DNA of 64,000 nt from Dysidea avara (taxonomy: Eukaryota; Porifera; Demospongiae; Dictyoceratida; Dysideidae): assembly GCF_963678975.1 (NCBI RefSeq), contig NC_089279.1, forward strand, positions 23,360,004 through 23,424,003. The letters are read 5' to 3'. Positions 23,493 through 36,500 of this stretch are shown piece by piece (the first letter of the stretch is position 1; each line of letters starts with the position of its first letter). A program made the translations under genes and the position numbers. The notes under the pieces are model-generated. The model worked only from the letters and a program-made list of their open reading frames with translations, made no database searches and had not been told where the DNA came from.

Positions 23493-24570
23493 ATGGCAAA
23501 TCTAGCTGGAAAATTACCCATGGATGTGTTAAATGCTTTGCCGAAAGTCTCTAATTTTGAAGCAGCGGCTGAATTTTCTCAAGCAGAGAACGCGAGAGAG
23601 AACATGAACGCTAAATCCGAGGCTAAATCTGGAGAACGAACAGTAGAACAAAAACTCTTCTTTTGGGACAGCATTGTTTTTTACCTCGCCTCCGCCATTT
23701 TGGGATTAAGTGTCTCTAACATTGTAGTCGACTTTCTGAGACCAGAACCAAACACCGTCACGTGTTTTACTCCATCCGATTATACCATTAATCAAGCTAA
23801 TTATGTCAATAACTTCTGCAACAGTTTTCTACCGTTCACAGAAAATTTTTCACTCAGTCTGGTAGCCCATGGAGTTCTCTTACTTGTTCCACAATATCTA
23901 TGGAAGGCTTACTTCAGTGCTAGAATAGATTTCTTCTTTTCCCATGCAGCAAAGCTGGAGACACTACGTGAAAGAGAAACTGGTGAATACCCTCATAGAA
24001 ACTTCAATGTTGTGGATTACATGCACAGAGAATTTCATGAGAGAAGAGATATGTTAGCAGGATACTTTTTAAAATTGGCAATACAGCTCTTTGTTGTTGT
24101 GTTAGCTTTGACTAGTAGCAATGTACTATTCCTAAACTTCACCATTGAGTTTGATTGTTTTCATCGTGAGGCTGCCAATTCATCACGTACAATGCGGGTA
24201 ATATGCACGTACCCTAAGCTTCAGTTTGTTTCTATTATTAGAGGACTTGACTACGCTTTTTTAGGATTAGCTTTTCTGACAATAGTATATGGATTTTTGT
24301 GGTGTCTGCTACGGAGTCATCCAGAACTGGGGCACAAAGATATTTCATTATTCTGTTATGATTCATGCATTAATTCAAAGTACTACCAGGCTAAAAGTTG
24401 GTATCAACTTAAAAATGACTTGCATTTCTTACTTGTCTCACTGTTTGCTACTAATGCTGGTTTGGGAAGAGTGTTCAAAAGTGTACAAATTGCTAATGAT
24501 ATTTCACAAAGACTGAGCTCTCACCTGGAGTCATTGGATAATTATGATAGCATGAAACATCCTAAAAGAG
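23493..24570 (+). CDS. unit A exon 1 (all four TM segments)
   Basis: Encodes residues 1-359 plus one base. The donor is GAG|GTATGT. An in-frame extension left to 23334 lacks an ATG-type start shared with the paralogs and is not used. The segment from TM1 through HREFHERRD and the segment SWY.LKNDLHF to the end are almost identical in DNA to unit C. The TM3-loop-TM4 part between them is strongly different. Confidence 0.8.
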
Positions 24571-27500
24571 GTATGTAGCTACTATATACTTATATCTAAT
24601 TATGTATATTAACCAACACATTTCTAACTATATTCAAAATTAATCCTAGCTTGTAATGTGTGAAAAGGCATGCTGTATAACATTGATGTAGAAGGAATTC
24701 CATATCCTGAGCCATGTGACTCCTTAGCAGTGGTGTGGCTACTATATTACTAAAATGTGCTTGGTTTTAAAGTATATAGTGTCCCTGGTTTTTGAGAAAG
24801 AAAATGGTATTGTTGAAACCTACATAATGATACTGCTATTTTTGGAGGTTATAGCAAACCGGCTCTTCCTACCTGAGTCTCATTTGCTGTAAAACTTCTT
24901 CCAAGCACAAACAATATTTGTATGTATATTAGGGCTGAAATGATCACAGACTTTTAGCATTTGCTAAAGTTAACAATTGGGTACTCACTGATATGTGACT
25001 GGATTTTGGAAAAATGATTCAAATTGCACATGAGAAGTTTCTAGCTCATTGACAAGCCATTTGACTTTTCATCACAAGAGATGTATTGACAGTAGCTGCA
25101 TGCAATGTTTCCTGCTAAATATGATAGAAATTCTGTGCAGTTGGATGAGCAAAGTAGTAGTATCATGAGTGTGCCCAAAAGAGATGGACTTTAGAATGGA
25201 GTCAGACCACGACTGAAATCCAGACTCAAGATTTCAGGGTTATGCTGGCTTCTTAGTGACTGATGTGCATGCAGTCAAATCAACAAGAAAACATTTGGCC
25301 AGCTATTCACCAGCACTTCATGTCAAGCCAGGTCCTTCACAAGGCCAGCAAAGGCCATTTAAGCATGCCACATCACCTAGAAAAGACACCTCTTAAGAAC
25401 AGTCTAAAGTAATGCTGAGGGTCAAAGCCAACAAATATTATGGTAGCATAGCTATCCACTGGTGGTGTAAATTTGAGTTTAGCTGATGTGCGATTTGGAT
25501 CAGTGTCATAATCTGGTCACATAGTATTACCTTTATATTCAAAATTTGTCAGCAGTTGAGTTTGCACTCACATCTGTTGCATTTAGAACCCCGATTAGAA
25601 TATCTCAATCTAAGGCTGAAATATTATATTCCCAGCTAGCCCCTTTTGCTATGTACTACACCTATTGCAACAATATACAGAAGTTCACAGCCATGTGCTC
25701 AATATATCTCATGATAATAGTTTTGTGTATAACAGAAACTTGTAATACCATACCTGTACATCCTAAAACTGATTTGGCACATGCATGGCTATATCTACAG
25801 TTAATTTTTATCTATTAATATTTTGTAATCACCTTATAGAAGCTGATATGAAGAAAAATTGTAAAAATATCTTCAAAGAAGAGGTATATTAATCATGTGA
25901 TTATGTTTTATGATTGCTTAATTAGAATTTGTTGTTAAAAGATTTTAAGACATAAACTTAATCATTAATCCTGCATCACCATTTTTCTTACCTCATCAAG
26001 AATTTTTTGCACCACTGGTAGCTAAGGGAGGCCAATTAGCACCTTTTATAGTTGGTATATCTTGCTAGAGCAGTCTAAGAAAATTATATTTTGAGTCATT
26101 TTAGCTAGCTATGTAGTTAGTGAAAAATAAAATAAAAATCCACCCTCCCGTACTGCTATTTGAGTACAGGAGGATGAGAAACTAATAATTAAGTTTATGA
26201 GACCTAATGGGTATATATAATGGGTATTTAAGCTACCATCAATTAAACATTAATTCTTACTAACAAAGACTTCAGCTTACCACAATTAAAATGTAGATAT
26301 TTATATATGTGGTGACATAATTACAGTTTATAGGTAGCATTTACCATAGCATTTGTATTTTTGCTTTTTCAACTTACAGCAATGCTAGAGGCAACTCATT
26401 CAAGATATTTAAATCCTAGATACTGTAACTCAAGATGTAGGAGTTCATGCTTTCAGTCAGAATATTACTAGTACCGCAGAGTCTGGTTGTTAGGTGCATA
26501 CACCTAATAAAAGTTCGTAAAAAAAATTGTAATTAACATTTAGACTATGGTATGGCTCATTTACAGGTTTGCTAAATCACTTAGTCACATGACATGCTCC
26601 TCATTTAGTCACCTACACATGTTCATTTAGTAACCCGCCCTCAAGCAATTTTGTACATGATAAATAATTATAATACAAAAGGCACACTGCAGTACTTGAT
26701 AATACTGTAATACTCTTCTTCTCCGTGTTCCACAAATAATTCTGGACAAATACAGCAGATTTCACGTGCGTTCGAATCTTCGTATTCTGTATTGTGCACG
26801 TGCCTTCACTTTTAAAGCCTGGCACGTGCACAATACAGGCTACGCAAAATTCGAACACAAAAGAAATCTGCTGTAGTAGACTAAACGGCGTATGTACTGT
26901 AGCTCTAGCCGATACTTTGATTATCGGTCGAATAATAATTTTTGTGTGCACTGTAAGGACTTCAGGAAGAAACCGTTCCGTTGTTCTACATTGCTCTTTC
27001 ACCCCACACTCATGCTCTGGCTATAAAGGTACATACTTTAAACCATAGTCTAAATAAGTTAGACACTGTGACCAACGGGAACTAAGCGATTTAGTAACCC
27101 CTCTGGCCCTTAGTAGTGCCCTTGCTGCGCTTGGGATGCTACAGCCTTGGGCCATCAGGATTACTAAATCGCTTAGTTCCCTTGATCTTGGTGTCTAACT
27201 ATTATATAGTTGTTAAGTGTATGCACCTAATAAATATATCATGTCGTGAATATGGATTCACTCTCTTGGGGTGGTATGAATTACAGTCATTACAGGTACC
27301 AATATTTTGAGTCCAGTTATTGTGCACTGAATCCTTCATGTGGAGCATAGACTACTAGCTACAGAAGACTGCTTTGCTTGGTAATTAAGTATAGTACAGG
27401 CACATATTTTGGCTTTGTACTTCATGAAACTTTGCACTATACACTATTAGCAAACCTCTAGCATTTCTTCTCTAGTATAGCTTTGTCTCATGTTGGAGCT

Positions 27501-30500
27501 TTGTGTTCGTCCACATACACTTATCACCTAAGTATGGGAAATGGGTATGCACGTCACTTAACAGGTAATATGCACTTAATGTATACGTGCAACCAGACTC
27601 TACGGTATTGGAATAAGCTGCGTATTACGTGGTCACAGCAATCATACTATGTCAGGTTAGGAGACAGTTTGATAGTACATATGCATTATTTTGTAACGCG
27701 TGCAATATTTTATTAGCTACATACATTATGTACTATCAGACACACAGTAGTGTGCGGTGTAGCCCAAGTAGCCGCCATATCACACCAGTGTATTATTTAC
27801 AGGAAGAATAATAACCCAATTTCCCTTTATGAAGCCAGACAATTTTTGCTATGGAAATGCCCTCCGCCTTTAGTTGTCCTTAAGCACAATTCACCAGGCC
27901 TTTCCGTCAAACTTAAAGTTCTTTATTTTTCCCCTTCATCATTTGCGCACTTACCAAAGCTGCCAGAAATACTAACATGTTATCCAATAGCCTTGAAATT
28001 TGGCATGCTGAGTGGAATTTTAAATTTGCATCTTGGTACAAAATTTGATTTGAGTCAATGAATAGTTGCATAATTATTAATAATTATTGAAAAGTTGAGA
28101 AAAGTAACACCAATACATAGTCATGCTTACAGGATAAATTATTTAAGGGAAGAATATGAAGATCAATATGTGGATAGGTTAATTATTGAACATCAAGACT
28201 TTTGTGGCTTGAAAGAATGCAATCACATGATCAAGATTTGCTAACAAGAACAATTACTTGCCACATGAGCTGAAAATCAGTGTACGTACAGGGGCGGATC
28301 CAGACTTATGGAAAGGGAGGGTAAAAATGAACTGAGGCACTACATTGTCTGGTTTGGTAAGGTGAGACCAAAAAAAGGTCACAGCTAGCTGACAATAGCT
28401 GCCCACCTCACCAAATATGCAGTCATACCTGATAAAGTGAATAAAAATCCTTACATAGCTCACTACACACTGCTCTAATATTGTGACTGCTTTATTAGAG
28501 TGACTGCTGTATTAGAGTATCTCGATCTTGGTATACTAAAAAATTTGGAGGGAGGTCAAGAGCCCCCTTTGACCCCTCTGTATCCACCCCTGTGTACATA
28601 TATGTGCAGTATATGTAGATAGATAGATTGGTTTAAATAGTTGGATTTAAAGCTTTTGAGGTATAATGTGAAAACCAACTACATGTAGCAAGTGCGAGAT
28701 TGAATAGTGCGGTCACCCTAATAGAGCAGTCAGCTAAGAAGTAAATGTTCAGCTAAAGAGTTAAGCTACAATCCAGTCACCCTGTAGAAACTTCAGCTAT
28801 GTTATAAGTAACCTTCTAGAGGTTATGTATACAAGTTGAGCTACCACAAAGACGTTTATCACAGACTAACTGCTGCATGTATAAATATATACAGCCTTTA
28901 TGCTCTGCAAAGTATATAAAGAAATTTCTACTAATTTAGTTGCTCATTATGAAGCCAAAACTAACTGTTTGCATTGAAATAAAGATTTTGGGAGTGATGT
29001 TACTGCTTATGCAGTCTTGGTTTGATGTACAACGTGTTTCTCACTTCTCAAGAGAGCAAAATTATCACTTATACGTATTATGGCTTAGCAATTTTAAACA
29101 CTATTTCAGTTACTTAGCTTTTACAGCTTTTTAGAAAATGAGATCGATCCTATCAAAAAATTAAAGTTAAGGTAGTACTACACATGTGGGAGTTTTTGTT
29201 AGTCATGTTCACATTCATTTAAAATTTGATTTGAAGCTATGTACCTAACTAATAGTAAAGTAAGTCTCAATGATTGCTAAGGTCATGGTCTCATTAACAA
29301 GGCCACCTCTTTATCATAGCCATGCATAGTTTTGTTCCACAGGTAAGATTAACGATAAGTTTCACTGTTGTATGGTCAGTTTTCCTGTGATTATTGTGTA
29401 CTCATTGTATATATATATACTGTATCTACTGTATATAGCCATTTGGAAGAGCCATGCTTGAGATCTGCGAAGAAATCTATCAAGAGCAGAAAGAAAAACT
29501 TGCTGTTACTACAATGGGAGCAATGGATATTAAAATGGGAGCAATGAATATTGGATGTGGCTACCACTCTTCTATGTTTGCCATAGCTAGATGGCAGCAT
29601 CAGGTTTAATATGTACATGCAAGCAACTATCATACAGTATGGTAGAACTGTATTAGGGATCATGTAGTTTTGGACTTTCTTGCCCAAAAATATAACCCTA
29701 AAACCAGCCTCAAATTTCCTTCATAACAGCTTGGCAGTATTGGTTAGGCATAGCCAAGCCTAAAAATGCCCTCAGAGTGACCCCAAACCCTTCCAACAAG
29801 TTTCTATGGAAATTTAAAAAAAAAACTATTTAACTGAATTTTCTACTGACTAACTAACTGATGCCTTCAGCCAAGTATAACTCGACAATGGGCTATGGGC
29901 TTGATTTTTTCACTGTTTGACGTCACTTCATCCTGAGATGTGCCTTTTTGCCAACCACAGTATGTACAATGTATGTATCATGGACCTACCTTTGTCCTCC
30001 TTTGTGTTCCAGTTCTTTTCACTGACAACACAAGGTGTCGATTTGCGATAAAGTGATATGGCTTCCCTCTCCATGGCTGTGTCATGCTTTTCGCCTGCAT
30101 TTTCCATAGTGACTGAATTCATTGCAGAGAAATTTCTTGCACTGATCTTCATTTGTAACGCTGTGTAACAAGTGGAGCATAGCTACAAACAAAGTGTAAT
30201 AGCCACCTCACTTTTCAGTGCGTAATTGATTATTGGGGCACACATTCAGATGCAAAATTATTTTATGGAATGCCTGGATTAAAAAAGTAAACAAACAAGT
30301 AGAAGGAAAAATTAGGAATTTTTAAGCTGGATTAGGAATCAAAGAACAAATTGGCAGGGAAACAAGGGAACAGCATAAAAAGTTGTGAAACAAGGGAGGT
30401 TGCCTATACCTGCAGATATACTAGTGGAAATGTAATCCCTAATTCAGTCTATAGGGATTACATTTCCTCTAGTATATCTGCAGGTACAGGTAACCTCCCT

Positions 30501-33500
30501 TGTTTCTCAACTTTTTAGCTGTTCCCTTGTTTCCCTGCATTTTTGGTCTTTGATCCCTAATCCAGCTTAAAACTCATAATTTTTCCTTCTAATTGTATTA
30601 AGCTGTGTATATAGTCAATTTGTAACCATCCAGGAGGTGATTACACAATGCTTATAGGCCACTGCAAATAAATTCTCTGTTTCCCATCCACCACCCACGT
30701 CTGTTGATTATTAGCAGTAAAAGTTTCGTTAATTTTGTAAAGTGTTATCTCATGTATCTGTTTGCTGTCAAAGCCACATTTGTGTTGTGTGCCTGCTGCT
30801 TAATGGATGAAGGTACAAACATAAGCACATACATTTATGCAGTTTGCTATGCCTGTGCTCAGACAAAGATTGTCGTAAGAGAACTGCCCATTTGTGACTG
30901 TCTCTGGGAAAACCGGTCTTATCGCCCATTTAAAAGTATCGAGAAACGTCGGTTTTAAATATTCTGTGTGTTGTAGCTGGCCAATGGTGGTAGCTACGCA
31001 TACCAAATTTTCACACGTTTCACAACAATTTCTTACCTTCCTGATCATCCACTGAAGAAGTAGTCAACAGCTAAGTTTCCCGCCATTTTAGATAGTTTTT
31101 AAACCGAGGTTGTCTGTATCAGGCGAGCTCCAAAGAAGTGTGGGAGGCGGGGGCCCTGGAAGGCGGGCAAGATGGTGTTCAAAATTTGAAAAGAGACGTG
31201 CTGGGATGAATTAGGCCAAGTTATAGGCCATTCAGGGCTCAGAACTGGCTAAAATGAAAGGAAATTTACAGCACAGGTCATTGTCCAACACCACAGAGCT
31301 GTACAGCCACACACAGCCATCTCCTGGTTGGCCAGGGCTCCATCAAGACCCCAGACCACTCGTACGGCTCGCCACTGTTCTCTAGAAAAGCAGCCAGCAA
31401 AAGCAGACCACTTTACTCTGGTCGACTGTGGCAGTGAAACTTGATAGTGCATTCATTAAGCTTTGTGTTTGTGTGAAAAAATCAAACTTCCTGTCTTGGG
31501 CGATAAGAACGGTTTTCGTAGATCCAGTCACATTTTATAACGGAATGATGAAAATGTACCCCCCACCCGCGTGCAATATGAGGACAGGAAACAGAGAATT
31601 TATTTGTAGTGGTAGGATGTTCTATATATGATAGTTCTCTATCAGCAACACACAAAAGTCATGTCAGTACATATTATACATATATCAAGACTCACGGTAG
31701 TGAGTCGCGCGGCCAAGAAACTACAAAGCGCACGCCCAATTAAAAGACGCGCGGCCACTACTGTGAGTTATTTACGTGTAGGGCCGGTTTTGCAATATTA
31801 GTCCTAAATTACGCAACATCTCTCAATAGATTTGTATTGCGTTACGTGATAAAAAATCTTTAGGAGTCGTTATAGTTTTCTTGCGACCTCGCTAAAATAA
31901 AAAAATAACCATCGCAAAATAAAAAATAGGCGTATTTCACTTTATTTCTCTACCTTATGTTACAACTACTGTCACGTTATACCAGTCAACATAGTCGTGT
32001 TTGTATAGTCCATCTAGCACTGACAGTATCCAATCCTGGTTTGCCTATACGCGTATTTTCTTCAATCAATCTCTAATCCCTACAATAACTTTTAAAGACA
32101 CGACGTGGACACAAACTCTAATGCCTGATAAACAAGTTGTGACAGCGTGCTGAACCGTAAGTTCCCTAGGGATGGCGTTTTAAGCAGAAATCTTTTAAAT
32201 TCCATTTAGTACCACACCCCATGCGAGCGTTTATAAATCGCCAGTTGTCTTATGGTTTGAAGAACAAAATCACTAGCGAAGGTGCTTTAAGCATACTCTT
32301 CAATTCTCTATTTACATGTAATTTTTAATAGATTAACCACAAAGGCCGGTAAGGTCAATACAAAAGGTAACAAGCCTTTAGGGGTTACCACCTCTATGTA
32401 GTATGTACCATGTAGCTTGTGTTGTGGCTTTCATTAAGTATTATGCACACACAAATGGTGCAACAAAATTTTGTAATGGATTGCTCGAATGTGGTTGGTG
32501 GTGTTGTGGCTTGAATGTGGTTCGTGGTTTGCCAGTGACCATGTATGAGTTGGGGTTGGTCCACACAACTTACACAATATTCAAATTTCATGATGGCCAT
32601 GATAATTTCTTGCCATATGGTAAACATACAACAATGTGTAACAACGTTAATTAACATCACATCAAGACTTGACTAAAAATAGTTCCAACAATAGTGATGA
32701 TTTCTTGTATGTCAGCATGACGATACTGAGACCTGTAAAAGAATAAGCAGGCACTGAAGTTAACCTTAAATTAAACACTCATGCAACTGACCTGGAACAT
32801 CGGTCGCAACACCAAAAACACTTGTTTCGATATCTGATGACACAATCTAGCAGGCACTGAATTAAAAGAGAATGTACAAAAAATCAATATGCCGGGCTGT
32901 GTCAATAATAGCATGGATAATCAAAATGAACAAAAATTATATCCCAGGCTAAGTGAATGAATAACATAACTGTTGGGTAAGCATGTTAAACCAGAACATT
33001 AGGACATTAGTCAAACCAGAACATTAGACATTAGTCAAACAAAAGTACGCTATCACAACTTGGTCATAATACAATGTTTGTACCACTGGACTTCACACTG
33101 GTTGCCCAAAAATTGTGCCATTCTGGGACAACAGCATAATATTATGAAACAAATAGTTACTACAACACAGAAGGCTTACTGTTGCACTGTCTACACTGAT
33201 ATACCATAATTTAAAAACATAACAGGTGGGCATTAAATACAATACACTTAATATCTGGGTACTAGGAAAAAATCACTAACATCACAACATGTAAACTGAC
33301 CTGGAAATTAACACCCTTGATGCCCCTACAGTCTACACTGGATACTTGTTCGAACCCATCAACACTATGCCTGATACATCTGAGTAGATTGACCTGCAAA
33401 TTCACATCACTAGTATACAGTGATAATTGATAACTGCAAAAACAACAATTGCAATAATACAATTCTTCTGCACGTCAACTGACCTGAAATTCATGACACT

Positions 33501-36500
33501 CAATACCGAGACCTGTAAAAGAATAAGCAGGCACTGAAGTCAACCTTAAATTAAACACACATGCAAACTGACCTGGAACATCGGTCGCAACACCAAAGAC
33601 ATCTGTTTCGATATCTGACAAAACAATCCAGCAGGCACTGAATTAAAAAGAGAATGTGCAAAAAATCAATATGCCGGGCTGTACCAATAAAGGATGAATA
33701 ATCAAAATGAACTAAAAATATATATCCCATATGCAGGTTAAGTGAGTAACATAACTGTTGGGTAAGCATGTAAACCAGAACATTTGGTCATTAGTCAAAC
33801 AAAAGTACGCTATCACAAACTGGTCACTGATAATTGATAACTACAAAAAGAACAATTGCAATAATACAATTCCTCTGAATGTCAACTGACCTGAAATTCA
33901 TGACACCTGTATCTTTGTTCCTGCATGGTCTCATCTTTGTTCCTGCATGGTCTCAACTTACATATGTACCATGATCACATTCAACTGCTAGTGGATAAAC
34001 CAGTATGACCAGATAGCCTGCAAAAACCAACAAGCAGGTGTTAAATACAATACACATACCTAAAGCCTGGAATATGATATAAGCATTATTCCACACTGAT
34101 ATAGTAATAGATTATAGGATGTTGTGGAACTTGCCTAAACGTGTAAACTTGAACATGAGGACAACCGCATAATCTGGACACTTGGAATTGTCCAATACCT
34201 GATGAACCGCAAGTAGGTACTAATGACATTCACTTCAACATTTTATCCCAGCTGGGTGAATCTCTTGTAACTGAGTAAAAAGGTGTTTATTTTCCACCTG
34301 CAACCAAAGTTCTACATTTCTGTGGTTGGGTGTACATAAACTGACCTGGAAAATCAGTATGCCATAGGGGTATGGAAATGGTTCCTTTCCTTCTGTTGTG
34401 ACATTACTTACAGCTGACTGGTAAATGATCATCGATGTCCCCATGGACCCCAACAATGAGTATACCAACAACTTCACAAGTTGGAATGAATTTCCTTTCA
34501 ACATCTGGTGGACAGGTCCAAAAACCCTATCGCACAAACACGGTGAATCAGTGTGTGGCGATGTGACACGTTGCACAAACTTCACTCCTCGTTTCGTTAG
34601 CATTCAAGACCGGCATATATCATAGAGTCCCTCAGTATTCTTGACTCTTACTTTTTCAAGCGTTGCTCAAGCGATGTAGTTTCTCACGAGGGGCTCGAGT
34701 TTCTCAGTAAAGTCGAGCCGATTAAAGTACGCCTCACCATCCAGTTACATTCTTAAACCATTCAATTTAAAACCACGTATCATGAGTGTCCGCTTAAGGT
34801 AATTAGGGACTTTCCACGAGATTTCCCCTAAATAGATCACGTGTTAGTTGTCAATCTGGTGGATTCTGGTGGTATACATGGTTCAACAATGCGGTAAGTG
34901 TAGTATAAGCTGTCAATGAATAATTGTTTGTACACTACTAAACTAAGTTATTTTTGTGTGATAAGCATGCTTGAGGAAGGGTCTGGGGGACGAGACTAAT
35001 GTTTTGACAGCAGTTGATGGACAGCAGTTGATGATGGCCAGGCAAAGAACTGCGAGAAGAACTACTATGATAGTATGATAGTAGGGAAAAATTCCCACCC
35101 CTATAGCTCTGCCTAGGGGCATTAACTAGCATTATCTACAGCTACTGTATTATGTTGCTGATGTGTACATTCAGGCCAAGAATAAAGGTGAAAGTGGTAG
35201 TAAGGCTCAATCCTATTATTCTGCTGAACAGGCAAGGGAGTCTGGGACTCTGGGGACATGTTCCCTCAGGAAAGTATAAGTACTACAACTTTTTTGTTTT
35301 AATTGCTTCATCAAGTATAAAAATTTCAGTCAAAAGGTGATGATCGAGCTCTGGTCTTATGCACTGGTTGGAGTGGTTGTATCGATACTGCACTGTGACA
35401 TCCTTGAGGGGTTAGTGCTGGCATTATCCATGGCAATACTATTCCATCTCCCCGAGTCTTGATGATTGAGTCCTCCATTCCTTTCTCTGCTGCTCCAATC
35501 CTGAAGTTGTGACCACAGTCAAAAGGTGACGATCGAGGCTCTGGTCTTGCATCTATACTGTACTGCAACACCCTTGAGGGGTTAGTACCGGCATTGTCCA
35601 TCGCAATACTGTTCTATCTCCCATATACAAGTCTTGATGGTTGAGTCCTCTATTCCTTTCTCTGCTGCTCTAATCCTGAAGTTGTGACCAAAATATTAAA
35701 AAATGCATATGGTTATAACATGATAAATGATTATGATGATAACAATTACAAATGTATTTATAGCTGTGTAGCAACTGTGAACTAATTAGGCACTTGCAAG
35801 TTTAATTAGGTGTCTGAAGCATTTAACATGCACAGATATGAGATATATTCATCACGTGCAGGCAGTAAAGATAAATTTACTCTAATAGAACAGTCATACT
35901 ACACCGTAAATTCATACTTCCGAATTTACGGTGTTATGAAACAATCATTATTATGTATGGATTTTACTGACTCTCCAAGATAATATTCTGCATTAATGTT
36001 AATTGCTCATTTCCAAAAAAATTACCTTTTAAACCAAATATAGAGTCTATCACTGACAAAAATTAGTGATATCCACCCCAAAAACACCTTCGCTAAAGGC
36101 GCGCCCAAGAAACTACAAGTACCTGGAACCCAATGTAAAAAAGAAAAAGAAAAATCAGCTTAGCTGAAGTGAAAAGTAACTGGTAACTTAAAGAGCTGAT
36201 ATCTGAAGCGGCCAAGAATATACAATTACTAAACTGAGTTTAATCCATGCAAGAACACCTTGGCTATAAAACAGGTGTATACATGAAAGTAACTGGCAAC
36301 TGAAATGGCTGATATCTGAAGCGGCCAAGAATGAATGGTCATATACAACTAATTCAAAAATTTAACACTGAACCTTTATAATTCAGCTGTGTTCTATATT
36401 CACTCTTGCTGCATCGTAAAGTAATTTCTTTTAACTCTAATTGGCTGGTAATTTGGCCACCTTTTTTTGCTCTATTATACTGACTATTAAAAAAGGCGGC

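Noticed and set aside
28940-29134. 64-residue frame MLIMKPKLTVCIEIK present in both units (29.0 and 48.1 kb)
   Set aside because: Identical because of the duplication; no exon borders fit the reading phases of the gene around it.
31249-31452. Minus-strand frame with CGCTALWCWTM
   Set aside because: Lies within the GC-rich interior of a TIR element absent from unit B; no homolog or start context.
34425-34625. Plus-strand frame with WNEFPFNIWWTGP
   Set aside because: Overlaps the minus-strand open stretch; all three plus frames stop just upstream and no other plus exon is near.
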